Shown: positions 44,849-54,729 of the stretch, one piece after another
Numbering within the stretch: the first letter of the stretch is position 1
Layout: every line of letters begins with the position of its first letter
From: Burkholderia pyrrocinia
GTDB lineage: Bacteria; Pseudomonadota; Gammaproteobacteria; Burkholderiales; Burkholderiaceae
NCBI RefSeq assembly: GCF_022809715.1
Contig: NZ_CP094459.1
Location: 806,001 to 870,000, forward strand
DNA length: 64,000 nucleotides
Direction: 5' to 3'
Translations under genes and position numbers: made by a program
The notes under the pieces: generated by a model
Database searches by the model: none
Told to the model about the DNA's origin: nothing
Seen by the model: the letters and a program-made list of their open reading frames with translations, nothing else

Positions 44849-45286
44849 ATGAAGATGAAGAAGACGATGACGAAGGCACTCGTGCTGATGCCCATGCTCG
44901 CGGCACTCGCCGCGGGCGCCACGCTCGCGCGTGCCGACGGCGATGCGCCGGTGCGCGTGCCGGTGGACGCAGACGGCGTGCAGCGGGTGACGATCGTAGG
45001 CGGCAGCTATTTCTTCCGCCCGAGCCACGTGATCGTGCGCGCGCACGTGCCGGTCGAGCTGACCGTGTCGGCCGAGCCCGGCGTGGCGCCGCACAGTTTC
45101 GAAATCGATGCGCCGCAGGCCGGCATCGCGGTCCACACCGAACTGGCCACGACGCCGAAGAAACTGCGCTTCACACCGGCGCAGCCGGGCCGGTTCGCCT
45201 ACTATTGCACGCATCGGCTGCTGTTTTTCAGGAGCCATCGCGAGCGCGGGATGGAAGGCGTGCTCGACGTCGAGGCGCCGCCGTGA
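44849..45286 (+). CDS. Periplasmic cupredoxin with expanded copper-ligand loop
   Basis: A 145-residue exported protein with signal peptide (to about residue 28). Strands typical of cupredoxins follow: VTIVGGSYFFRPSHVIV and HVPVELTVSAEPGVAPHSFE. Candidate type 1 copper ligands are H82, C120, H130 and M135. In plastocyanin-like sites Cys and His are two residues apart (CxxH); here C120 and H130 are separated by nine residues, THRLLFFRS, with another His at 122. The spacing H130-x4-M135 is normal. ATG 44849 is preferred over GTG 44822. The stop overlaps the next gene's GTG. It could bind or sense copper. Confidence 0.78.
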   Translation: MKMKKTMTKALVLMPMLAALAAGATLARADGDAPVRVPVDADGVQRVTIVGGSYFFRPSHVIVRAHVPVELTVSAEPGVAPHSFEIDAPQAGIAVHTELATTPKKLRFTPAQPGRFAYYCTHRLLFFRSHRERGMEGVLDVEAPP

Positions 45287-45915
45287 TCGCCGCGTTGCTG
45301 GCCGCGAGCCTGATAGGAGCGAGCATGACAGCCGATCCCGTGACCGTTGCGCAGGCACATTTCGACCACGTCCGCTCGTACCGCGCGACGATCCGCTCGT
45401 CGGCGCGGAGCGGCGAACACGCCGAAATCCGCTACGCGTACCTGAAACCGGGCTTCGTCCGGATGGATTTCGTGTCGCCTCATCACGGCGCGGTGCTCGC
45501 ATACGATCCCGGCGACGGCAAGGTGCGGCTGCGCCCGTTCGGCGCACACGCGCCGCCCGCGTTGACGCTGTCGCCGTCCAATCCGCTCGTGCGCGACCGC
45601 AGCGGCCACCGGGTCGACCGGTCGGACGTCGGCGAACTGCTGCGCAACGTTCATGCGCTGCAGCAGGGCGGCGCGACGGTGACAGAAGGCGAGGAAGCCG
45701 TCGGCGGCCGGACCGCGCTGCGCGTGTCGGTCACGGGCGCGCCCGCGCATGCGGTCGGCGGCGTGCATCGCTACCGGCTGTGGCTGGACGCCGAGGACGG
45801 CTTTCCGCTGAAGGTCGTCAGCTTCGCGAACGATGACGACGTGCCGCTCGAAACCGTGACGCTCGACGATATCGAGATCGACGTCGCGTTTCCCGAGCGC
45901 TTCTTCGCGCCCTGA
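45283..45915 (+). CDS. LolA/DUF1571-like periplasmic protein
   Basis: A 210-residue protein starting at GTG 45283, which overlaps the cupredoxin stop by 4 bp. It begins with a short hydrophobic segment MIAALLAASLIGASMTA that may be a signal peptide. The pattern AQAHFDHVRSYRATIRSSAR, then IRYAYLKPGFVRMDFVSPHH and YRLWLDAEDGFPLKVVSFAN, is that of LolA/LolB-fold proteins and DUF1571. These bind lipids or act in envelope maintenance. RseB, which controls an anti-sigma, also has this fold, so a sensory role is conceivable; this is inference. Confidence 0.68.
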   Translation: MIAALLAASLIGASMTADPVTVAQAHFDHVRSYRATIRSSARSGEHAEIRYAYLKPGFVRMDFVSPHHGAVLAYDPGDGKVRLRPFGAHAPPALTLSPSNPLVRDRSGHRVDRSDVGELLRNVHALQQGGATVTEGEEAVGGRTALRVSVTGAPAHAVGGVHRYRLWLDAEDGFPLKVVSFANDDDVPLETVTLDDIEIDVAFPERFFAP

Positions 45916-45960
45916 TCGGTGCGCTGATTCATTGCCCCTGACGCGCATGCCGGAGGCTGC

Positions 45961-46476
45961 ATGGCGGAATACCGGTTCTCGACGACCTGGCGCGTGGACG
46001 CCCCGCTCGCGGCGGTCTGGGACGCGATCTACCAGGTCGACCGCTGGCCCGACTGGTGGAAGGGCGCCGTGCGCACCGTCGAGATCGAGCCGGGCGACGC
46101 GCGCGGCGTCGGTGCGCTGCACCGGTATACGTGGAAGGGCGCGCTGCCGTACCGGCTGACCTTCGACATGCGCGTACGGCGCGTCGAGCCCGGGCATGCG
46201 CTGGAAGGCCGCGCGAGCGGCGCGATCGAAGGCGACGGATGCTGGTCGTTTGCCGACGACGGCGCATGCACCGTCGTGCGCTACGACTGGCACATCCGCA
46301 CGCAACTGAAGTGGATGAACTGGCTGGAGCCGATCGCGCGCCCGTTATTCAGATGGAATCACGACGTCGTGATGCGCGAAGGCGCGAAAGGGCTTGCGCG
46401 GTTGCTGGGCGCGGCGGTCGAGACGGAGGGCCGGACCTTCCGGCCGCTGTCGGGCGCGGGCTGCGCCGATACGTGA
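45961..46476 (+). CDS. SRPBCC / polyketide cyclase-like protein
   Basis: A 171-residue soluble START/Bet v1-fold protein. The opening YRFSTTWRVDAPLAAVWDAI followed by WPDWWKG, and later CWSFADDGACTVVRYDWHI, is the SRPBCC pattern (COG-type polyketide cyclase/dehydrase). Such proteins bind hydrophobic ligands in a deep pocket; enzymatic activity is rare. It follows the LolA-like gene by 45 bp and may be the last gene of the ECF operon. No signal peptide is present. Confidence 0.75.
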   Translation: MAEYRFSTTWRVDAPLAAVWDAIYQVDRWPDWWKGAVRTVEIEPGDARGVGALHRYTWKGALPYRLTFDMRVRRVEPGHALEGRASGAIEGDGCWSFADDGACTVVRYDWHIRTQLKWMNWLEPIARPLFRWNHDVVMREGAKGLARLLGAAVETEGRTFRPLSGAGCADT

Positions 46477-46912
46477 CGACGTGTGACGGTGCGTGACGGC
46501 GATCCGCGCCGCTCAGCACGCGTACGCCATCACCGCATTTTCGACAACGAGCGCAACGTGTTCGCCGACTGCCGGACACCGGTGTCCCGGCCCGCGTACG
46601 CGCACGAACACGTCGGATCGGCATCGATGCATCGGCGGGGAGGGCGCGCAAGGGGCGTCCGGCGTACGCGAAGGCGGCGCTGCAGCATGCCGGATCGGCG
46701 CCGGCGCAGTTTTTTTGATGCGATGTCGCCGGCCTCAGGAACTCCGTGCTTACCCGGTGTCCAAACGGGGCTGGATGGGATTCGCGGGCCCCTCGGGCCC
46801 GCCGGTCGGGCCGGAAACGTTCGTCATGGTTTTGTTTCTAAAGAGTTTTTTGTTGTTTTCGAGCGTTTTTCCCGCTGCCGCGCCGTTCGAAAAATTCGTC
46901 CGGTTTCCCTTC
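46477..46912. other. Intergenic stretch upstream of the groES promoter
   Basis: About 430 bp without a supported gene. A perfect 8-bp hairpin GCGGGCCC / GGGCCCGC (46784-46791, 46795-46802, 3-nt loop) lies near the middle with no T-run directly after. From 46820 the strand turns T-rich up to the promoter, which may be an UP-like or transcription-ending region. Confidence 0.45.
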
Positions 46913-46941
46913 TTGAATTTGTCAAAACCCGTCCATATAAT
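46912..46941 (+). promoter_or_regulatory. groESL promoter (sigma-70, possibly overlapping sigma-32)
   Basis: TTGAAT (46913-46918) and a perfect TATAAT (46936-46941) are separated by 17 bp. CTTGAA (46912-46917) followed 13 bp later by GTCCAT (46931-46936) also fits a heat-shock sigma-32 promoter loosely. The -10 box overlaps the first base of the CIRCE element. Confidence 0.8.
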
Positions 46942-46967
46942 TAGCACTCGCTGCACGAGAGTGCTAA
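46941..46967. promoter_or_regulatory. CIRCE element (HrcA operator)
   Basis: A perfect TTAGCACTC-N9-GAGTGCTAA inverted repeat (46941-46949, 46959-46967), the binding site of the HrcA repressor. It abuts the -10 box and lies 73 bp before the groES ATG, so HrcA would block initiation and also sit in the leader. Confidence 0.97.
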
Positions 46968-47040
46968 CAATTCTCTGCCGGGCGTTCCGCCGGGCAGATT
47001 CCCCAAGCGTTCTTCAATCTCAGTCAAGAGAGGAGTGAAT

Positions 47041-47334
47041 ATGAACCTTCGTCCTTTGCACGATCGCGTGATCGTCAAGCGTCTGGATCAAGAAACCAAG
47101 ACCGCCTCGGGCATCGTCATCCCCGAAGCCGCTGCTGAAAAGCCGGATCAAGGCGAGATCCTCGCGGTCGGCCCGGGCAAGCGTGACGACAAGGGCGCCC
47201 CGATCGCGCTCGACGTGAAGGTCGGCGATCGCGTCCTGTTCGGCAAGTACGCAGGCCAGACCGTGAAGGTCGACGGCCAGGAACTGCTGGTCATGCGCGA
47301 AGAAGACATCATGGCCGTGGTCAACGCTAACTAA
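47041..47334 (+). CDS. groES: Co-chaperonin GroES
   Basis: A 97-residue GroES that caps the GroEL ring. [20 protein letters not shown] opens the protein, the mobile loop lies in [20 protein letters not shown], and it ends [11 protein letters not shown]. Start ATG 47041 with AGAGGAG ahead; an in-frame GTG six bases earlier is unlikely. The groEL gene follows after 46 bp. Control is by CIRCE/HrcA, perhaps with sigma-32. Confidence 0.98.
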   Translation: MNLRPLHDRVIVKRLDQETKTASGIVIPEAAAEKPDQGEILAVGPGKRDDKGAPIALDVKVGDRVLFGKYAGQTVKVDGQELLVMREEDIMAVVNAN

Positions 47335-47377
47335 GCGTCCTTCGACGGTACATATTCCCAAGAATTCAAGGAGTTAG

Positions 47378-49021
<1,644 letters not shown>

Positions 49022-49043
49022 TCGACTTCGGTCGATGGTGTCC

Positions 49044-49107
49044 GGAACGCGCAGCGATGCGCGTTCCAGCCAAAAGAAAAGACCCGCAGCGATGCGGGTC
49101 TTTTTTT
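49044..49107. terminator. Twin GCGA-loop hairpins, bidirectional terminator between groEL and thiD
   Basis: Hairpin 1: a perfect 10-bp stem GGAACGCGCA / TGCGCGTTCC (49044-49067) with loop GCGA. Hairpin 2: a perfect 8-bp stem GACCCGCA / TGCGGGTC (49081-49100) with the same loop, then TTTTTTT (49101-49107). Read on the minus strand the second hairpin is followed by TTTTCTTTT, so it can end thiD transcripts as well. Confidence 0.88.
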
Positions 49108-49164
49108 ATTTGCGCGCCGGATTCGCGTGCGCGCGCCGGCCGGCGTTCACGCCCGCCGCGCGTT

Positions 49165-50031
49165 TCAATGCCGGTGCGACGTCCTCGGCACCGGCTCGAC
49201 CTTCGTGGCCGGCGGCGTGTCCGCATCGTCGTTGCTGCGCGCCCAGAAGAACCGGTCGGGCAGGTATGCGCCCATGCCGGGCCGGAACGCGTCGCGCACG
49301 GCCTGGTACAGGTACTCCTGCGCCTCGCGGACCGCCTCGGGCGGCTCCTGGCCGTTCGCGAGCAGCGCCGCGATGGCCGCGCCGAGCGTATCGGTGATGC
49401 CCATCAGCCGGTGCGGCGAGCGATCCCACATGTCCTCGCGGAGCTGGCCTTCCTCGCCGTACAGCGTGTTGACGAGCCGGTGCGAGCCCGTCTCGGACGA
49501 CAGGATGTACTCGCAGCCCTGCGACAGCAGGTGCGACACGGCCGCATCGAGATTCGGCGCCTCGGCGTCGCCGTCCGGCTGCGCGAGCGCGATCAGCGTC
49601 GCGTAGTCGGCGACCAGCAGCGTCGTCTGAGGCGCCAGCAGGTCGGCGATCGATTCGCGCAGGTCGTCGGCCGCGAGCACGTGCTCGTCGTCGAGCGTGA
49701 AGTCCGGTGCGAGCACGAGCGGCACGCCGTCGTAGTCGGCGACGACCTCGGCGATCGCGCTGACGACTTCCGCGCGCGTCGCCGCGCCGATCTTGAACGC
49801 GGCGACCGGCATGTCCTCGAGCAGCATGCGCGCCTGGGCGGCGACGACGTCGGGATCGAGGCCGGTCACTTCGTCGCAGGCGGCCGAGTCGCGCACGGTG
49901 TAGCCCGTCAGGACGGACACGCCGTGGCAGCCCATGCTCGCCAGGGTCATCAGATCGGCTTGGAGGCCGGAGCCGCCGGTGGGATCGGACAGGCCGAAGG
50001 TGAGGACGATCGGAGGGGCGTTGCTGGACAT
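49165..50031 (-). CDS. thiD: Hydroxymethylpyrimidine/phosphomethylpyrimidine kinase
   Basis: A 288-residue ribokinase-fold enzyme that phosphorylates hydroxymethylpyrimidine (phosphate) for thiamine synthesis. The motif SDPTGGSGLQADL lies at residues 15-27, GVSVLTGYTVRDS follows, and the anion-hole block is near ITDTLGAAIAALLANG, where the usual GTGCTLSSA is altered (no GxGC). This divergence is seen in the betaproteobacterial branch, as I recall. Start MSSNAPPI at 50031. It converges on groEL and is divergent from rubredoxin. Confidence 0.85.
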   Translation of the reverse strand: MSSNAPPIVLTFGLSDPTGGSGLQADLMTLASMGCHGVSVLTGYTVRDSAACDEVTGLDPDVVAAQARMLLEDMPVAAFKIGAATRAEVVSAIAEVVADYDGVPLVLAPDFTLDDEHVLAADDLRESIADLLAPQTTLLVADYATLIALAQPDGDAEAPNLDAAVSHLLSQGCEYILSSETGSHRLVNTLYGEEGQLREDMWDRSPHRLMGITDTLGAAIAALLANGQEPPEAVREAQEYLYQAVRDAFRPGMGAYLPDRFFWARSNDDADTPPATKVEPVPRTSHRH

Positions 50032-50285
50032 GTAAAAATGGGGCAAGAGAAAAACGGGAAAGCGACGGAGATGCGGACGGCGAGGCGAAATGGGCTTTTT
50101 CGGCCCTGTGTTGCCCGGCAGGCCGCACTTTTCAGCCATTATGCGGCGGAATCCGGCCCGCACGACGGATTTTTTAGCGCAGCGCAACGTAGTCGCCGGA
50201 CTCCAGCGCGATTGCTAGGCAGTCCGGCCCCGACACGGTACCATCATGGCTCCCGAATTTACCGACTTTCCCGACGCGGCTTAAG

Positions 50286-50456
50286 ATGGAATACAAGAGC
50301 TGGATGTGCCTGATTTGTGGCTGGATTTACGACGAAGAAGCCGGGCTGCCGGAAGAGGGCATTGCCCCCGGCACGCGCTGGGAAGACGTCCCGATCAACT
50401 GGACGTGTCCCGAATGCGGCGCCCGCAAGGAAGACTTCGAGATGGTCCAGATCTGA
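50286..50456 (+). CDS. rubA: Rubredoxin
   Basis: A 56-residue cytosolic iron protein that carries single electrons. The Fe(SCys)4 site is formed by C8, C11 (MCLICGW) and C41, C44 (TCPECGA). The conserved aromatic core W13, Y15 and W39 is present. ATG 50286 was found by eye; upstream only a weak ribosome site is seen. It is divergent from thiD (254 bp). In related betaproteobacteria this gene often precedes type IV pilus chemotaxis genes; here an unknown helical protein follows after about 100 bp. Confidence 0.95.
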   Translation: MEYKSWMCLICGWIYDEEAGLPEEGIAPGTRWEDVPINWTCPECGARKEDFEMVQI

Positions 50457-50560
50457 CCGGACCTTCAGCCCACGGACACCCCGCTCCGGCCTCGCATCGG
50501 CCCGGCGCTCGCGCGCCGGGGTTCGCGCGAGTGGCTTGACGATGACAGGCGCGCGTGTCC

Positions 50561-51862
50561 ATGACGTCCGATCCGGCGAACTTTCCCCTCCCTGACGCAC
50601 TGCCCAACCCGCGCGGCGGGGCCGTGCGCGCGGCCGACGCGTGGCTAGCGGCGGCCGCCGACGCATTCGAGCGGCACGACGACGCGGCCGCGCCGGTGTC
50701 CGCTGCCGCGGCCGTGCTGGCGGAAGCCGGCTGGCTGCCGGCCGCGCGTTTCGCCGGGCAATTGTCGGCCGCCGTGCCGCTCGTCGCCGTCGAGCCGACT
50801 TCGGCCGGCTGGCGTGCCGCGCTGCGCGATTTCCGCGCGGCCGTCGGGCGCCACAACCTGCGCGAGCTCGCCTGCTCGCCGGTTCTTTTCGAGCATTTCC
50901 GTGCATTGCGCGCACAAAGCGCCGCCGACCTGCGCGCGAACACGCCGCTCGACGCGCTTGCGCTCGTCGGCCGCGCGGTGCCGCCGGCCACGCTGCGCGC
51001 GCTGCCCGATGCGTTCGCGACCCGGATACGCGCCCGCTACGAGCAGGCGCTGCTCGGCGTACTGCGCGCGCAGCACGCCGCGCCCGACGCGGCGCTCGAC
51101 GAACTCGATGCGATGCAGGCCACGCTGGCCGATGATGGCCCGTACGATTTCTGGCGGCTCGCGGCCGCGTGCCTGCGCGCGCTGCGCGCGAGCGGCGCGC
51201 CCGAACTGAAGCGCTTTCTCGCGCGGACGAACCTGCTGCTCGGCGAGCAGGCGCAGGGCCTGCGCAGCGCGCCGCCCGAACTCGTGCGCGAGACGGTTGC
51301 GCTGTTGTGGCGCGATTTCGCGCTGTTCGGCGCCGCGGCCGAGGACGTCGCGCTCGTCGACGTACTGCACGATTACGGGCTGACGGTCGACTGGCACGTC
51401 GCCGGCACGCCGGCGTCCGAAGCGCTGTGGGAGGCCGATGCCGCGCGGGCCGAGCACGACGCGGTCGCCGTCGCGCCGACCCGCGCGCTCGGCGTCGTGA
51501 CCGTCAATGCACATGCGTATGAGGATTTCCTGCAGACCGCCGATGCGTCGATGGCCGACCTCGCGGCCGATCCGGCCGTGGCCGACACGCGTGCCGCGTG
51601 GCGCGCGTCCGGCGCCGCCTACCGGGTCGGTACGGCCGCGTGTGCGCTCGGGCTCGGCCACGCGGCACTGCTGGCCGATACGCTCGGCCTCGCGTGGCGC
51701 CGTGCCGCGCACGGCGTACCGCTCGCCGGCGGCGGCCTCGATGCGCACGGTCACGCGTCGGACATGTTGCGCGCGGCGCTGCTGAAGATCGCGGCCGGCG
51801 TCGCGCCGCCGGACCTGACCGCGGCGTCCGAAGCGCTCGGTACGGCGCTCGGCCGGACCTGA
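50561..51862 (+). CDS. Unknown alanine-rich helical protein, possible degenerate ChpA-like histidine phosphotransfer protein
   Basis: A 433-residue, strongly Ala-rich, apparently all-helical soluble protein with no signal peptide and no family I can name with certainty. In the C-terminal quarter the order RVGTAACALGLGHAALLADTL recalls the helical bundle of Hpt/CheA-type domains, but the phosphorylatable histidine motif is not clear. Its place behind rubA, where Ralstonia-type genomes hold pilG-pilJ-chpA, suggests a remnant of the N-terminal part of ChpA. That is inference from position and weak similarity. Start ATG 50561; an in-frame GTG six bases earlier is possible. Confidence 0.6.
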   Translation: MTSDPANFPLPDALPNPRGGAVRAADAWLAAAADAFERHDDAAAPVSAAAAVLAEAGWLPAARFAGQLSAAVPLVAVEPTSAGWRAALRDFRAAVGRHNLRELACSPVLFEHFRALRAQSAADLRANTPLDALALVGRAVPPATLRALPDAFATRIRARYEQALLGVLRAQHAAPDAALDELDAMQATLADDGPYDFWRLAAACLRALRASGAPELKRFLARTNLLLGEQAQGLRSAPPELVRETVALLWRDFALFGAAAEDVALVDVLHDYGLTVDWHVAGTPASEALWEADAARAEHDAVAVAPTRALGVVTVNAHAYEDFLQTADASMADLAADPAVADTRAAWRASGAAYRVGTAACALGLGHAALLADTLGLAWRRAAHGVPLAGGGLDAHGHASDMLRAALLKIAAGVAPPDLTAASEALGTALGRT

Positions 51863-52028
51863 CGAACAAGGGGACGGACACGCGGTGGCGACCCTTGCCG
51901 CACGGGCCCGCAACACGCTGCCGACAGTGCCCGCGCGCGTGTTAGAGTGCCGTGTGATCCGCGCGCGCCGTTGCCAGCGTGGCGCGGCGTTGCTTGTTGA
52001 TCGCGGCCCGGTCAGGTCGCGGCGTCTT

Positions 52029-52037
52029 TGCTAAAAT
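52029..52037 (+). promoter_or_regulatory. Extended -10 promoter immediately before yqgE
   Basis: TGCTAAAAT (52029-52037) is an extended -10 box. Transcription would start close to 52044, directly at the yqgE ATG (52045), giving a leaderless or nearly leaderless mRNA; indeed no ribosome site is visible. No good -35 is present. Confidence 0.4.
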
Positions 52038-52044
52038 TCAAACC

Positions 52045-52623
52045 ATGTCAAAGCCTTCCGATCGCATCAATCTCACCAACCAGTTCCTGATCGCCATGCC
52101 GAACATGGCGGATCCGACGTTTTCGGGAACGGTGGTCTACCTTTGCGATCACAGCGAGCGCGGTGCGCTCGGCCTCGTCATCAACCGTCCCACCGACATC
52201 GACCTCGAATCGCTGTTCAACCGCATCGACCTGAAGCTCGACATCGAGCCGCTGCTGCACATTCCCGTGTACTTCGGCGGCCCGGTCCAGACCGAGCGCG
52301 GCTTCGTGCTGCACGAGCCGGTCGAGGGCGCGAGCTACAACTCGTCGATGTCCGTCGACGGCGGGCTGGAGATGACGACGTCGAAGGACGTGCTCGAGGC
52401 GGTCGCGACGGGCACCGGCCCGAAGCGCTTCCTGCTGACGCTCGGCCATGCAGGCTGGGGCGCAGGGCAGCTCGAGGAAGAAATTTCCCGCAACGGCTGG
52501 CTGACGGTCGCCGCCGATCCGCGCATCGTGTTCGACACGCCGGCCGAGGAGCGCTTCGAAGCCGCGCTCGGCCTGCTCGGCGTCAGCTCGTCGATGCTGT
52601 CCGGCGAAGCAGGGCACGCATGA
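52045..52623 (+). CDS. yqgE: YqgE/AlgH family protein (UPF0301)
   Basis: A 192-residue protein of the conserved YqgE/AlgH family, with [20 protein letters not shown] and the [10 protein letters not shown] signature (about 41-50). The block [15 protein letters not shown] and the C-terminal [17 protein letters not shown] are also typical. Its molecular function is unknown; AlgH has been tied to alginate control in Pseudomonas. ATG 52045 has no ribosome site. Its stop overlaps ruvX by 4 bp (ATGA at 52620-52623), and this yqgE-ruvX-pyrR order is widely conserved. Confidence 0.93.
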   Translation: MSKPSDRINLTNQFLIAMPNMADPTFSGTVVYLCDHSERGALGLVINRPTDIDLESLFNRIDLKLDIEPLLHIPVYFGGPVQTERGFVLHEPVEGASYNSSMSVDGGLEMTTSKDVLEAVATGTGPKRFLLTLGHAGWGAGQLEEEISRNGWLTVAADPRIVFDTPAEERFEAALGLLGVSSSMLSGEAGHA

Positions 52624-53069
52624 GTGGCGCGAGCGCGCGCGATGCGACGCTCCTGGCGTTCGACTACGGCGAAAAGCGAATCGGGGTCGCGATCGGCAAT
52701 GCGCTGACGCGCTCGGCCCGCGCGCTCGTCGTGATCCAGAACCTGAACCGCGAACACCGCTTCAAGGCGGTCGGCGACCTGCTGGCCGAATGGCGGCCGG
52801 ACGCGCTCGTCGTCGGCCTGCCGATGCATCCGGACGGCACGCCGCACGACATGACGCAGCAGGCCAAGCGCTTCGGCAACCAGCTGAACGGCCGCTTCGG
52901 GCTGCCCGTCACGTGGGTCGACGAGCGCTATTCGTCGGTCGAGGCCGAGGCCGGGCTGCGCGAGCGCAACGTGCGCGGCCGCGCACGCGCCGAGATGCTC
53001 GATGCCGAAGCCGCGCGCGTCATCCTTCAACAGTATCTCGATCAATTGTCCGACCATGAGCACCATTGA
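52620..53069 (+). CDS. ruvX: Holliday junction resolvase-like 16S pre-rRNA nuclease RuvX/YqgF
   Basis: A 149-residue RNase H-fold nuclease that trims the 5' end of pre-16S rRNA. The first acidic motif is [17 protein letters not shown], the second [18 protein letters not shown], and [13 protein letters not shown] provides a third. It overlaps yqgE by 4 bp and pyrR by 14 bp, so the three are co-translated. Full length for the family. Confidence 0.94.
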   Translation: MSGASARDATLLAFDYGEKRIGVAIGNALTRSARALVVIQNLNREHRFKAVGDLLAEWRPDALVVGLPMHPDGTPHDMTQQAKRFGNQLNGRFGLPVTWVDERYSSVEAEAGLRERNVRGRARAEMLDAEAARVILQQYLDQLSDHEHH

Positions 53070-53571
53070 CGCCGAGGCGCTTTACCGCGCTCTGCTCGAC
53101 CAGATCCGCGCCGCTTACGGCGCGGCTTTCGCCGAACCGGGCGGCCCGCGGCTCGCCGGCATCTACAGCGGCGGCGCGTGGCTCGCCGAACGCCTCGCGC
53201 GCGATCTCGGTGCGCCGGCGTTCGGCGTCGTGAACGTCGCGCTGCATCGCGACGACTACGCGAAGAAGGGGCTGCACAGCCAGGCCAGCCCGACGTCGCT
53301 GCCGTTCGATGTCAACGGCGCGCGCATCGTGCTCGTCGACGACGTGCTGTACACCGGGCGCACCGTGCGCGCGGCGCTCAACGAGCTGTTCGACTACGGC
53401 CGTCCGGCCGCGGTCGAGCTCGCGGTGCTCGCCGACCGCGGCGGCCGCGAGCTGCCGGTCGCCGCGCGCTTCGCGGGCGGTGCGCTCGACGTGCCGGCCG
53501 GCGCGACGCTCGTGCTCGCGCGCGACGATGCCGCGCAGTTCACGCTGCGCGTCGAGGCGCACGGCGCCTGA
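53056..53571 (+). CDS. pyrR: PyrR-like uracil phosphoribosyltransferase / regulator
   Basis: A 171-residue type I phosphoribosyltransferase. The PRPP-binding motif [17 protein letters not shown] is intact, and HRDDY and [12 protein letters not shown] are family blocks. In Bacillus PyrR controls pyr attenuation by binding mRNA. In Gram-negatives it sits before pyrB, as here (74 bp gap), and may be mainly enzymatic. It overlaps ruvX by 14 bp. I see no clear attenuator hairpin with a T-run between pyrR and pyrB. Confidence 0.9.
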   Translation: MSTIDAEALYRALLDQIRAAYGAAFAEPGGPRLAGIYSGGAWLAERLARDLGAPAFGVVNVALHRDDYAKKGLHSQASPTSLPFDVNGARIVLVDDVLYTGRTVRAALNELFDYGRPAAVELAVLADRGGRELPVAARFAGGALDVPAGATLVLARDDAAQFTLRVEAHGA

Positions 53572-53645
53572 ACGACACGCGAAACCGTATCCCGGGCCGC
53601 TGGTTTGCACCGCGGCCCGTTTGCATAGTTGGAATCACGCACACC

Positions 53646-54677
53646 ATGACCACCGACACCACTGGCCGCACCGGCAATCCCGCGGCGGCCGCGAGCCCCG
53701 ACCGGTTCCGCTACGGTTTCCTGAAGGGCAACCCGCAGCTCACGAAAAACGGCGAGCTGAAGCACCTGCTGTCGATCGAGGGCCTGCCGCGCTCGATCGT
53801 CAACCACATCCTCGATACGGCCGAGCAGTTCGTCAGCGTGACGGACCGTGAAGTGAAGAAGGTGCCGCTGCTGCGCGGCAAGTCCGTCTTCAACCTGTTC
53901 TTCGAGAACTCGACGCGCACGCGCACGACCTTCGAGATCGCCGCGACGCGCCTGTCGGCCGACGTGCTGAACCTGAACATCAATGCATCGTCGACGAGCA
54001 AGGGCGAATCGCTGCTCGACACGATCAACAACCTGTCGGCGATGCATGCCGACCTGTTCGTCGTGCGCCACGCGTCGAGCGGCGCGCCGTACCTGATCGC
54101 CGAGCACTGCGCGCCGCACGTGCACGTGATCAATGCCGGCGACGGCCGCCATGCGCACCCGACGCAGGGCCTGCTCGACATGTACACGATCCGTCACTAC
54201 AAGCGCGACTTCACGAAGCTGCGCGTGGCGATCGTCGGCGACATCCTGCATTCGCGCGTCGCGCGCTCCGACATCCACGCGCTCACCACGCTCGGCGTGC
54301 CGGAAGTGCGTGCGATCGGCCCGCGCACGCTGCTGCCGGGCGGCCTCGAGCAGATGGGCGTGAAGGTGTACCACAACCTCGACGAAGGGCTGAAGGGCGT
54401 CGACGTGATCATCATGCTGCGCCTGCAGAACGAGCGGATGAGCGGCGCGCTGCTGCCGTCCGCGCAGGAATACTTCAAGACCTGGGGCCTGACGCCCGAG
54501 CGCCTCGCGCTCGCCGCGCCCGACGCGATCGTGATGCACCCGGGCCCGATGAACCGCGGCGTCGAGATCGATTCGCAGGTCGCCGACGGTCCGCAGTCGG
54601 TGATCCTCAACCAGGTCACGTTCGGCATCGCCGTGCGGATGGCGGTGATGGGCATCGTCGCCGGCAACAACGACTGA
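53646..54677 (+). CDS. pyrB: Aspartate carbamoyltransferase catalytic subunit
   Basis: A 343-residue enzyme of pyrimidine synthesis joining carbamoyl phosphate and aspartate. The carbamoyl-phosphate loop is [13 protein letters not shown] (about 81-93). [12 protein letters not shown] and [11 protein letters not shown] are the aspartate-side blocks. It has an N-terminal extension of about 20 residues, as in Pseudomonas-type ATCases that form 12-mers with a pyrC' partner. That partner gene follows after 52 bp and lacks its metal site. Confidence 0.96.
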   Translation: MTTDTTGRTGNPAAAASPDRFRYGFLKGNPQLTKNGELKHLLSIEGLPRSIVNHILDTAEQFVSVTDREVKKVPLLRGKSVFNLFFENSTRTRTTFEIAATRLSADVLNLNINASSTSKGESLLDTINNLSAMHADLFVVRHASSGAPYLIAEHCAPHVHVINAGDGRHAHPTQGLLDMYTIRHYKRDFTKLRVAIVGDILHSRVARSDIHALTTLGVPEVRAIGPRTLLPGGLEQMGVKVYHNLDEGLKGVDVIIMLRLQNERMSGALLPSAQEYFKTWGLTPERLALAAPDAIVMHPGPMNRGVEIDSQVADGPQSVILNQVTFGIAVRMAVMGIVAGNND

Positions 54678-54729
54678 GCCCGCTTTCGCGCATCCTTATT
54701 CACGCAATCAACGTATTTACAGACAGCGC

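Noticed and set aside
46483..47038. Two overlapping plus-strand frames upstream of groES
   Set aside because: They run through the groES promoter and CIRCE element, have no family resemblance and no ribosome site.
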